From the NCBI GenBank assembly GCA_943368475.1, contig CALRLF020000142.1:1-6807 (forward strand): DNA of 6,807 nucleotides. Direction: 5' to 3'. This DNA is from UBA1930 sp943368475 (GTDB lineage Bacteria; Bacteroidota; Bacteroidia; Chitinophagales; Chitinophagaceae). Positions within the stretch are counted from its first letter, which is position 1. Every line of letters begins with the position of its first letter. Both the position numbers and the translations under genes were made by a program. Under the pieces are notes generated by a model, which saw only the letters and a program-made list of their open reading frames with translations, was not told the DNA's origin and searched no databases. Positions 1 through 6,151 of this stretch are shown here, in pieces.

Positions 1-752
1 TGCAAACCCTCTTGTTTTGCCTGGGCAATCAAGTCAATACTGGTCTTGGTAGACACTCCAGTAATATGCAGTTTAGAACCCGTATACCTAGCCAAATCAA
101 TATCTCTCTTAATAATGGTCTCTTCACTAATGGCCGGAATACCTGGCAACCCCAATTGTGTAGAGATAATTCCCTCATTGATCAATCCACCCGCACCAAT
201 ACTCTTATCAATTGGTATCTGAATCAGCACTCCGTCAAAAGCCTTTACATATTGCAATGCTTTCAGAAACAGTCCAGCCGTTTGCACCGGCACCAATCCA
301 TCAGAAAAAGCCACAGCCCCGCTGTTCTTCATATCATACATCTCGGCCAAGTCCTTACCCTCCAGTTTCTTGGTAATGGCGCCAATAGGGTGGATGCTCA
401 CCGGCAAACAAGCCGATTGCTGCACCACATAACTCACCTGGCTTTTATTATCCACTACTGGCTCTGTATTGGGCATACTAAACACACGAGTATAACCACC
501 CGCTGCTGCTGCATTAGCCCCAGTTTCCAAAGTCTCTTTGTACTCAATACCTGGATCACAGAAATGGGAGAAAGGATCTACCCAACCACCACTCACCAAC
601 AAATCTTCACCAGCCACAACCTGTGCGTCCTGATGGTCAATTTTGTCTTCAATGCTGGAAATGATTCCGTCTGTAATGAGAATATCTTTTGTCTGGCCAT
701 TGAATGGCGAAGAGCTGTCTATTATTTTCGCTTGCCTAAGAAGAATTTGCAT
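1..752 (-). CDS. Dihydroorotase-like amidohydrolase, probable pseudoenzyme (3' end beyond window)
   Basis: Translated from ATG at 752 (MQILLRQAKIID...), 250 residues lie in the window and the C-terminus runs off base 1. The family is clear from several type I dihydroorotase landmarks in the usual order: a DPG.EYKETLETG block (residues 66-79), AAAAGG with MPNTEPVVDNKS (81-104), AFSDG (148-152), the GG.INEG...QLGLPGIPAISEE block (188-211) and LHITGVST (228-235). Active enzymes make dihydroorotate from carbamoyl-aspartate in pyrimidine synthesis, using metal held by HxH and further His and Asp ligands. Here HxH reads F61-S62-H63, the following Arg is C65, the HxED position reads I179-P-I-D, and the His of HVST is G232. 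Only H63 and D151 remain, so hydrolysis is unlikely. Inactive relatives are known to scaffold aspartate transcarbamoylase; that role here is inference. An automatic pipeline would probably label it pyrC. No Shine-Dalgarno is evident. The family is confident; lack of activity is inferred. Confidence 0.9.
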   Translation of the reverse strand, partial: MQILLRQAKIIDSSSPFNGQTKDILITDGIISSIEDKIDHQDAQVVAGEDLLVSGGWVDPFSHFCDPGIEYKETLETGANAAAAGGYTRVFSMPNTEPVVDNKSQVSYVVQQSACLPVSIHPIGAITKKLEGKDLAEMYDMKNSGAVAFSDGLVPVQTAGLFLKALQYVKAFDGVLIQIPIDKSIGAGGLINEGIISTQLGLPGIPAISEETIIKRDIDLARYTGSKLHITGVSTKTSIDLIAQAKQEGL

Positions 753-803
753 GCTGCTGCGATAAAATTTGGTGCAATATAACCTGAAAATTTCTTTTAC
801 CCC

Positions 804-811
804 TATATTTG
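804..811 (+). promoter_or_regulatory. Candidate Bacteroidota -7 promoter element of the tRNA gene
   Basis: TATATTTG matches the Bacteroidota -7 consensus TAnnTTTG exactly. It lies 71 bases before the tRNA 5' end, which would leave a short leader to be processed. I see no good TTTG-like -33 box at the expected spacing of about 19 bases, so this rests on one half of the promoter. Confidence 0.45.
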
Positions 812-882
812 CAGCCCATTAATAAGGAAACTGCAATGATTTACCCCCAGTTATCAAAGCTCTAAACCCTTGATGGACAGTT

Positions 883-959
883 CGGGACGTAGCGCAGCCC
901 GGTAGCGCACACGTCTGGGGGGCGTGGGGTCGCAAGTTCAAATCTTGTCGTCCCGACCA
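883..959 (+). tRNA. tRNA-Pro, anticodon GGG
   Basis: A complete 77-nt cloverleaf can be folded by eye. The 7-bp acceptor stem is CGGGACG (883-889) with CGTCCCG (949-955). The D stem is GCGC (892-895) with GCGC (905-908). The anticodon stem CACGT (910-914) pairs with GCGTG (922-926), with one T-G wobble. The anticodon loop is CTGGGGG, giving GGG at 917-919 with G37 after it. The T stem GCAAG (932-936) pairs with CTTGT (944-948) around TTCAAAT. Discriminator A956 is followed by an encoded CCA (957-959). Anticodon GGG reads the proline codons CCC and CCU. An exact -7 element lies upstream and a strong terminator follows, so it is probably a single-gene transcript. Its 3' end borders an AT-rich block, as is common for island insertion at tRNA genes. 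Confidence 0.97.
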
Positions 960-981
960 ATGAAACCGGAAACGGAAACCG

Positions 982-1008
982 CCGCCAGCGAAAGCTGGCG
1001 GTTTTTTT
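982..1008 (+). terminator. Intrinsic terminator of tRNA-Pro
   Basis: A perfect 8-bp GC-rich stem, CCGCCAGC (982-989) with GCTGGCGG (994-1001), closes a GAAA tetraloop and runs straight into seven T residues (1002-1008). It starts 23 bases after the tRNA CCA end and is a textbook rho-independent terminator for the plus strand. Confidence 0.9.
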
Positions 1009-1053
1009 ATGCCCGCGAACGAGCGGAACTAGTTCCGGCGAGAGAGTGGGCAT

Positions 1054-1078
1054 AAAAAAACTGCTCCCGTGAAACGGG
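1054..1078 (-). terminator. Possible minus-strand terminator, mirror of the tRNA terminator
   Basis: Read on the minus strand, the hairpin CCCGT-TTC-ACGGG (1078-1066) is followed by AGCAG and then seven T residues (1060-1054). The five bases between stem and T-tract make it weaker than the plus-strand terminator. No minus-strand gene is identified upstream of it, so its purpose is unclear; it may simply be the other arm of the nested palindrome. Confidence 0.4.
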
Positions 1079-1088
1079 CGGCGGTTTC

Positions 1089-1490
1089 TCTTCCAGGTTA
1101 CATTGAGCTCCCCCCTAACAGCGATTCGCGAGCCCCGCGAGCAAATCTGGTGTTCTTTCAAAATTCCCTATCTATTGCGAATGATCTCTAGCGATTTTCC
1201 CATTCACAAACTCAAAACAACCTTTTACTAACTCATAAGCTAAATAATCAATATGAATAGTTATCTTTATTGTAACCCCTAAAAAAATCACTATGGCTAG
1301 AATTAAAATATTTATTCAATTGTGCCATTATAATTTCTCGATTTTTAATGTAGGTATATAAATACATTCTAAAATATTTATAATTCTGAATCTCCTTCAA
1401 TTTTTTAAACATAAAATCCTTTCAGAAACATAAAGTCTGAAATTATCCCAAAAGAATTTTAGTTAAATTTTTCAATAAATCTCAAATATT
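1089..1490. other. Gene-free stretch, GC-rich remnant turning into AT-rich DNA
   Basis: No convincing gene is seen. Bases 1089-1145 remain GC-rich and contain a 7-bp direct repeat CGCGAGC at 1127-1133 and 1136-1142. After about 1145 the sequence turns strongly AT-rich, with frequent stops in all frames. The last part is the leader of the gene at 1491. TAAATTTT at 1464-1471 differs from TAnnTTTG at the last base only, but it lacks a clear partner box, so I do not call it a promoter. Confidence 0.6.
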
Positions 1491-2372
1491 ATGGAACAAG
1501 ATTATAATCAAATTGAGCTCCATTATTTTTTTTCAGATGACTTTCATGGTTTTGATGCTTCTGTCCGAAATGAATGCGAAAAGGAATTACTAACACTTTT
1601 TCGTGATGTTATTGATGACCTTGATTTGAGAATCATTATTGATGCACAACCTCCTAAAGAAGGTGGTTTTAAGGAGATATGGCAGTTTGTTGGTGAAAAT
1701 AAAGAGACATTAACATTAGTGGTTACAGTACTTACTGTAATACTTTCTCGTTTTCCAGTACTAAATAGAAAATTAACAAAGCTACAAATTGAAAACCTGG
1801 AATTGGATAATCAATTAAAAAAAGAAGAACTTAAAAAATATAAGGTAAATAGTCTTGTTCAAATCGATGAACAACTTTTAAATGAATTAGCAACGATTTT
1901 ACTTAGAGATTATCGTGTTGCATGGAGACGTTCCAATTTTTTTAAAAAAATAAGTTATTATAAAAGAGTAAATAAAATATCAGTAAATAAATTGAGTAAT
2001 TATAAACCATCTCCAAGTGAAGAAACATTGACCAAAGGTGATTTCGAAAATTATATTGTATTTGATGAGAATATTCCCGATATACAAAATATTACAGCTG
2101 AGATAGACTTAATATCTTCAGCTTTAAAACAAGGTAAATTCAGGTGGAAAGGGTTTTTAAACAAACAAATTATGGATTTTGAAATGCAAGATGAAAATTT
2201 CAAAAAACTTGTATTTCAGGGTGAAATTACTCATAACAATAAAGTAAAGCTTCAAGTTATTTTGAATCACTCAAGAAAGATTGACGATACCGGCAGAATC
2301 AAGATCACAAAATATTATGTTACAAAAGTTTTAAAATATTATATAAACGATATTGAAAAAATAATTGATTGA
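1491..2372 (+). CDS. Uncharacterised protein with one hydrophobic segment and a coiled coil
   Basis: I do not recognise this 293-residue protein as any named family. ATG 1491 is the only possible start, because an in-frame TAA lies at 1476-1478. There is no Shine-Dalgarno and no signal peptide. Residues 1-60 form a soluble domain with FFSDDFHGFDASVRNECEKE (13-32) followed by beta/alpha-like sequence and KEGGFKEIWQF (56-66). Residues 73-90 (TLTLVVTVLTVILSRFPV) are a short hydrophobic segment that could span or dip into the membrane. Residues 92-118 are rich in Leu, Glu and Lys with coiled-coil spacing. Residues 142-165 are very basic. The C-terminal part (186-290) has RWKGFL, I.DFEM.DENF..LV and a Y.V.KVLKY ending, a pattern I associate loosely with small C-terminal domains of uncharacterised accessory proteins. 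The gene is very AT-rich, stands alone between gene-poor flanks and lies 0.5 kb from a tRNA, which suggests transfer. A defence or stress role is only a guess. Confidence 0.85.
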   Translation: MEQDYNQIELHYFFSDDFHGFDASVRNECEKELLTLFRDVIDDLDLRIIIDAQPPKEGGFKEIWQFVGENKETLTLVVTVLTVILSRFPVLNRKLTKLQIENLELDNQLKKEELKKYKVNSLVQIDEQLLNELATILLRDYRVAWRRSNFFKKISYYKRVNKISVNKLSNYKPSPSEETLTKGDFENYIVFDENIPDIQNITAEIDLISSALKQGKFRWKGFLNKQIMDFEMQDENFKKLVFQGEITHNNKVKLQVILNHSRKIDDTGRIKITKYYVTKVLKYYINDIEKIID

Positions 2373-3132
2373 TATAACAATTAATAAGTTGATTATTATT
2401 TTTCAAGTAATATTTATAATATTTTTCAGGTTGTTTTTTTTAGTTAATTAATTGGAATGGTTGTTAATAATAAAAATAATTTGATTTTTTATACTCTATT
2501 ATTTTGTTGAATAACACTTTTTTTATAAATGAAATCTATTTCTTTTCTTTAATGAATACTGTATTTGAGATTAGTAATAATATTTTTAGTCTTATATTTT
2601 AATCAAATCCAAAAGAAATTGATCCATTTTTGAGAATCTCAGGTGATTAATTTGGAAAAAAACATAAGTAAAAAGCGTTGGAGGTATATGTAATAAATCC
2701 TTTCCAATTTTATTGCAACACCTTTACTTTCATTTAATTATGACGGTACATTTGAAAATAAATCAATTTGAAGATAATCTGATTCGACAAAAGGTACATA
2801 AGAACTTCAATAATTAGAAAATAGTGGTATTTAATATAAAAATTATCATATTAACATCTCCATTTTTAATAGATTCTTTAAGTTTTACATTTGATGGTCA
2901 TAAATTAACATAATTTGAAAGAGTCGTAAGTGTTTATTTGAGAATTCATAAATTCTTAAATAAATTAAACTCCTTGGACACCAATAATTTTTTTCTTCTT
3001 CCTAAATTTTTATCGTCCCCGGCCCTAATAGCAAATCTACCCCCAAAATACCCTCCAAAGGGTATCCCAACCTCCCTCCAATCCGCTACTTTTATTCATT
3101 AACTCTCCATAAGGAAGCATCAATTAGAATAA
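2373..3132. other. 760-base gene-free AT-rich gap
   Basis: I find no gene here. A weak AT-only hairpin, AATATT-TAT-AATATT followed by TTT (2409-2426), could end the upstream transcript. An open stretch from 2668 to a TAG at 2815-2817 contains an internal ATG at 2740 that would give 25 residues (MTVHLKINQFEDNLIRQK...). It looks protein-like but has no ribosome site and may be a remnant or chance. Near 3010 the composition shifts to C-rich DNA (TCGTCCCCGGCCC at 3013-3025), marking the likely end of the AT-rich block. The last 120 bases are the leader of the MORN gene. TACTTTTA (3087-3094) is one base off the -7 consensus, but no -33 box is seen. Confidence 0.6.
3048..3065. promoter_or_regulatory. 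Small palindrome upstream of the MORN gene
   Basis: A perfect 7-bp inverted repeat, ATACCCT (3048-3054) and AGGGTAT (3059-3065), flanks CCAA. It lies 68 bases before the MORN start codon and has no T-tract, so it is more like an operator half-site pair or a leader hairpin than a terminator. A chance palindrome of this size cannot be excluded. Confidence 0.3.
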
Positions 3133-5085
3133 ATGAAAAAGCTAGCAACCCTCATCCTTTTTACAATCTCATTTGCCCTTATATCAAATGCCCAAATCAA
3201 ACCGGAATGCCTTTCAGGTAATTGTGTCAATGGAAAGGGAATATACAAATACAACAATGGGGCCGTTTATGATGGCGATTTTGTAGATAGCCTAATGAGT
3301 GGAATTGGTGTAATGGTATGGCCATCGGGAGATAAATATATAGGTGAATGGAAAAGAGGAAATAGAACAGGTAAAGGAAAGTTCATCTTTAAAGATGGGC
3401 GTGTTTATGAAGGCGATTTTAATGCAGGTAAATTAAATGGCAAAGGGACAATGATTTACAAAGATGGAAGCAAATACATTGGTGATTGGAAAGATGGAAA
3501 TATTACTGGCAAAGGGAAAATATCTTACGCTTCGGGTGGTAGTTATGAAGGTGATTTTTTGAATAATACATTGGAGGGTAAAGGAACTAAAATTTATAAA
3601 GACAATAGTGTTTATACAGGAGAATGGAAAGCGGATAATCGACATGGCCAAGGCAAATACACCTATGCAAATGGAACTATCGAAGAAGGTGAATTTTTTA
3701 ATAATATTTACCAGAATCCAATGAATGAATCGTATTCATGTGTAAAAGGGGATTGCAATAATGGAATTGGCACTTACAACTTTGCTTATGGTCCTAGAAC
3801 TTCATACACAGGTCAATTTAAAGAGGGCAAACCCGATGGAGAAGGTACATTGATTGAATACGATGATATTTACAAAGGCCATTTTGAAAAAGGTAAAAAG
3901 AATGGTAATGGAATTCTTACAGTAAAAGATGGATCTACCTACACTGGTATTTGGAAAAAGGATGAATTAATTGAAGGAACATTTAAGGACAAGAAAGGAA
4001 CAAGTTACACTGGTCAATTTACAAAAGGCGATTTGGGTATGATTGTTTATCATGGAGATGGTGTTGAAACCAGTGGTAGAAATATGGGAAGAATCAAAAA
4101 AGGTAAATGGGTAAAAGGTGACTTAACTGGTAAAGGAGTAATATCATACCCAAATGGATATTATATGGAAGCTAATTTTAAAGAAACAGCCAATACCAAT
4201 AAGAAATTTTTTAACAATCAAAATATTCCAATAACTGAAGCAGAATTTGATGCAAATGTAGTTTATCAATTTTGCGCAGAAGGTGATTGCTTTAATGGTA
4301 TTGGGATTGGTGAAACTAACTACGGTAAAAATATTTTCGTAGGGTATTGGGTAAAAGGTAAAAAAGAAGGGTTTGTAGCCGAATTTAAGAGTGAAACTGA
4401 TTATTATTTTGGTATTTGGAAAGCTGATACCCTAGTTAATAAAATTGACGATAAAGAAGCCGAAAAATACTTAACCGCAAATTTTAAAGGGTTTTCTAAA
4501 TTAATAAACACAAATAAGCGTTTTGTTGCGGCACGTAACTTAATGCAAAACTGTACTAGCACAACTTGTGTTTCTGGCGATTGTAAAAATGGGATTGGTT
4601 CCGAATTATTTTGCAATGACAGCAGGTATACAGGCAATTTTATAAATGGGGCCTATACTGGTAAGGGTGAATTTAAATGGGCAAATGGCGATATCTATAA
4701 CGGTGAATGGGTGAATAATAAGCGGCATGGTAAAGGTGAAATGACCTGGCAGAAAAAGGAACACTATATTGGAGAATGGGTAAATGATCTTAGGCAAGGC
4801 AAAGGCAGATCTAGAGATACCAAAGACCGAATCAAAGAAGGGGATTGGTTTAATGACAAATTTGTCATCACTGAAACGCAAAGACAAATTAACGAAGATG
4901 CAAAAAATAAAATACGTGTTTTAGAACAAACAATCTCTGATACAAGAACTAGATTGGGGAGTATGGTTGGTCCAAGTAATCCTTCAGAAAAAGCTAATTA
5001 CGATAAAATTAGGCAAAACCTAAATGAAGGTATCAACGATGCCCTAAAATTAATAGAAGAATTAAATAAACAAATACTCGAATAA
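3133..5085 (+). CDS. Secreted MORN-repeat protein with C-terminal coiled coil
   Basis: The 650-residue protein starts at ATG 3133, immediately after an in-frame TAA. AAGGAAG at 3111-3117 is the only ribosome-site candidate and is rather far (15 bases). Residues 1-20 form a Sec signal peptide with cleavage after SNA and before Gln21. MORN repeats (Y-x-G-[DE]-[FW] cores with G-x-G-x) follow. Seven start at residues 45, 68, 91, 114, 137, 160 and 183, exactly 23 apart. A more degenerate set lies at 224-349, two are near 401 and 424, and four at 498, 521, 544 and 567 are again 23 apart. Four C-x4-C modules (CxxG[ND]CxNGxG, at C26, C203, C381 and C479) precede repeat blocks. Residues 580-650 are predicted by eye to be helical or coiled coil. 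MORN repeats form beta-hairpin rods that bind proteins or lipids in other systems; no ligand can be assigned here. It is probably periplasmic or surface-exposed. No enzymatic domain is seen. Confidence 0.95.
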   Translation: MKKLATLILFTISFALISNAQIKPECLSGNCVNGKGIYKYNNGAVYDGDFVDSLMSGIGVMVWPSGDKYIGEWKRGNRTGKGKFIFKDGRVYEGDFNAGKLNGKGTMIYKDGSKYIGDWKDGNITGKGKISYASGGSYEGDFLNNTLEGKGTKIYKDNSVYTGEWKADNRHGQGKYTYANGTIEEGEFFNNIYQNPMNESYSCVKGDCNNGIGTYNFAYGPRTSYTGQFKEGKPDGEGTLIEYDDIYKGHFEKGKKNGNGILTVKDGSTYTGIWKKDELIEGTFKDKKGTSYTGQFTKGDLGMIVYHGDGVETSGRNMGRIKKGKWVKGDLTGKGVISYPNGYYMEANFKETANTNKKFFNNQNIPITEAEFDANVVYQFCAEGDCFNGIGIGETNYGKNIFVGYWVKGKKEGFVAEFKSETDYYFGIWKADTLVNKIDDKEAEKYLTANFKGFSKLINTNKRFVAARNLMQNCTSTTCVSGDCKNGIGSELFCNDSRYTGNFINGAYTGKGEFKWANGDIYNGEWVNNKRHGKGEMTWQKKEHYIGEWVNDLRQGKGRSRDTKDRIKEGDWFNDKFVITETQRQINEDAKNKIRVLEQTISDTRTRLGSMVGPSNPSEKANYDKIRQNLNEGINDALKLIEELNKQILE

Positions 5086-5090
5086 TCTCT

Positions 5091-5135
5091 AATTGACTGT
5101 GTCCTTTGTTTAATTAATCAAGGACGCTGTCAATT
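5091..5135. terminator. Stem-loop terminator between two convergent genes
   Basis: AATTGAC (5091-5097) pairs with GTCAATT (5129-5135). Inside it, GTCCTT (5101-5106) pairs with AAGGAC (5120-5125), separated from the outer stem by a 3-by-3 patch with only one true mismatch. The loop is AT-rich. It lies 6 bases after the MORN stop and 14 bases before the stop of the opposing regulator gene, so it can serve both. It lacks a long T-run on either side, so efficiency is uncertain. Confidence 0.65.
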
Positions 5136-5148
5136 CCCATCGCGCCAG

Positions 5149-6036
5149 CTAAACCCCAACTTCCATCCTATACCCAATCCCTCTCACCACCACAATCTTT
5201 ACCCTTTCATCCATCTCCAATTTCTTTCTCAACTTAGAAATAAACATATCCAAACTCCTCCCAACTATCACCCCCTCATCTTCCCAAATCTCTTTCTGAA
5301 TCCTATTCCGTTCAATCACCAGATTCGGACTCTCCGCAAAAATCCTAAGCACCCTAGACTCCGTAGCCGTTAGATCAACAGTCATTTCCTTCATCACCAA
5401 TTTCCTCAGTTTAGCATCAAACAAAATCCCGCCCAACTGAAACTGATCAACATCATGAATCACCTGAACATCCTTTTTAGGCTTAGCCGTTCTAAAAAAA
5501 AGGAGTCCAATAAAAGCCAAAATAGGCAGACTACCCAGCAGGTATCCACTCTTAGAACTGATCAAAGCATCTTTAAATTGAATACTAATCACATAACAAG
5601 CTTTGGGAAGCCTTCTACCTTTACAGGATACAATGGTTTCCTTTTCTTTATTTGAAATGGCATATCCATAAGCCACTTTCTGGGTTTCACAGTTGAGTAC
5701 ATTTACCACATAATCAGGAACTCCAGCATCCTTACCCAATAAACGAAGGGTAGTATACACCAAAGAATCCGGCAGAAACCCAAACTCCCGCTCAAAACTT
5801 AGCTGAAATTCATTGTCCGATATTTTATTCACCGGAAGCACCCTAGAAACACTATCGCCCGATTGTAAAAGCAGTTCATGCCCAACTTTACGAATCAAAA
5901 TCTCCCTTCTGGCTATTTCAAAATCGTCAGTACCCGTAAAGCTAAAAGCCAAACAAACAGCCGCAACCAATAGCAAGGCTACTGATCCAAATAGGTATTT
6001 ACCATTACTAAATAGCTTATTTTGACGCTGAGACAT
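5149..6036 (-). CDS. Membrane-anchored winged-helix transcription regulator (ToxR-like topology)
   Basis: The 295-residue protein starts at ATG 6036. A short basic cytoplasmic tail (1-13) is followed by a transmembrane segment (about 14-33), a periplasmic domain (34-163), a second transmembrane segment (164-182) and a cytoplasmic OmpR/PhoB-type winged-helix domain (about 197-292). The DNA-binding signature is complete: LTATESRVLRIF (222-233), the recognition-helix region R260-SLDMFISKLRKKL, and the wing RGIGYRM (285-291). There is no receiver domain, so it cannot be a classical phospho-regulator; like ToxR or CadC, it would link a periplasmic signal directly to DNA. The periplasmic part contains HELLLQSGDSVSRVLPV (53-69), a block I recall as typical of a Bacteroidota family, and three cysteines (116, 138, 147) that could form a disulfide. 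The gene converges on the MORN gene and is divergent from the propeller lipoprotein gene, whose expression it may control. Its ligand is unknown. Confidence 0.93.
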   Translation of the reverse strand: MSQRQNKLFSNGKYLFGSVALLLVAAVCLAFSFTGTDDFEIARREILIRKVGHELLLQSGDSVSRVLPVNKISDNEFQLSFEREFGFLPDSLVYTTLRLLGKDAGVPDYVVNVLNCETQKVAYGYAISNKEKETIVSCKGRRLPKACYVISIQFKDALISSKSGYLLGSLPILAFIGLLFFRTAKPKKDVQVIHDVDQFQLGGILFDAKLRKLVMKEMTVDLTATESRVLRIFAESPNLVIERNRIQKEIWEDEGVIVGRSLDMFISKLRKKLEMDERVKIVVVRGIGYRMEVGV

Positions 6037-6040
6037 AGTT

Positions 6041-6078
6041 TTTACGCAATATTTACAAAGTTGACAGTTTTATTTACA
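6041..6078. promoter_or_regulatory. Four TTKACR direct repeats, candidate operator
   Basis: The plus strand shows TTTACG (6041-6046), TTTACA (6052-6057), TTGACA (6061-6066) and TTTACA (6073-6078), with starts 11, 9 and 12 bases apart. Two of them extend to an identical 9-mer TATTTACAA (6050-6058 and 6071-6079), 21 bases apart, about two helical turns. OmpR/PhoB-type winged helices bind tandem direct repeats at about 11-base spacing, and such a protein is encoded immediately next to this site. Autoregulation is therefore a reasonable guess, but AT-rich DNA can produce such repeats by chance. Confidence 0.4.
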
Positions 6079-6085
6079 ATACAAA
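6056..6085 (-). promoter_or_regulatory. Candidate promoter of the membrane regulator
   Basis: On the minus strand, TTTG (6085-6082) is followed after 18 bases by CAACTTTG (6063-6056), one base off TAnnTTTG. This would give a very short leader before ATG 6036. It overlaps the TTKACR repeats, so a protein bound there would block it. Confidence 0.35.
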
Positions 6086-6090
6086 TTCCC

Positions 6091-6118
6091 TTTGATGAAA
6101 GGTACCGAACTACTTTAG
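6091..6118 (+). promoter_or_regulatory. Candidate promoter of the propeller lipoprotein gene
   Basis: TTTG (6091-6094) is followed after 16 bases by TACTTTAG (6111-6118), one base off TAnnTTTG. The spacing is a little short for this promoter class. It is placed 34 bases before the start codon and just outside the repeat cluster near the divergent regulator. Confidence 0.3.
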
Positions 6119-6151
6119 CCAAGTCAATTTTTAAAGGATAAAAATCTAACC

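Larger units (their letters stand above)
975..1088. repeat. Nested imperfect palindrome of 114 bp
   Basis: Three concentric inverted repeats share one centre. The outer arms are GAAACCGCCGCC (975-986) and its exact complement at 1077-1088. The middle arms are TTTTTTTATGCCC (1002-1014) and its exact complement at 1048-1060. The core is the 14-bp perfect palindrome CGGAACTAGTTCCG (1024-1037). The segments between the arms are not complementary, and each outer spacer instead holds its own small hairpin. The tRNA terminator forms part of the left arm. It could be a bidirectional terminator pair, a REP-like paired element, or the end of a mobile element. I cannot tell whether other copies exist. 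Confidence 0.75.

Noticed and set aside
12..782. A 256-codon open frame on the plus strand.
   Set aside because: It lies opposite the dihydroorotase-like gene, has a composition rich in His, Asn, Gln and Ser unlike a folded protein, and shows no family match; the minus-strand reading gives clear conserved motifs.
975..1142. A CRISPR array or repeat-spacer structure in the GC-rich patch.
   Set aside because: The repeats are inverted and nested rather than tandem with regular spacers, and the only direct repeat (CGCGAGC) is 7 bp and occurs twice.
862..1161. A 99-codon open frame on the minus strand containing VGTTRFELATPRPPDVCATG.
   Set aside because: It is the antisense of tRNA-Pro and its terminator. 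The TTRFELATPRPPD string is a well-known artefact of translating the tRNA complement, and the frame has no independent coding support.
3013..3019. TCGTCCC as an attR copy of the tRNA-Pro 3' end.
   Set aside because: Only 7 bases match and the surrounding bases disagree. Integration at tRNA genes normally leaves a longer duplication, and no integrase gene is present.
3433..4887. Three minus-strand open frames of 72-93 codons inside the MORN gene.
   Set aside because: They are antisense to a strongly repetitive, clearly coding plus-strand gene and look like low-complexity reverse complements of its repeats.
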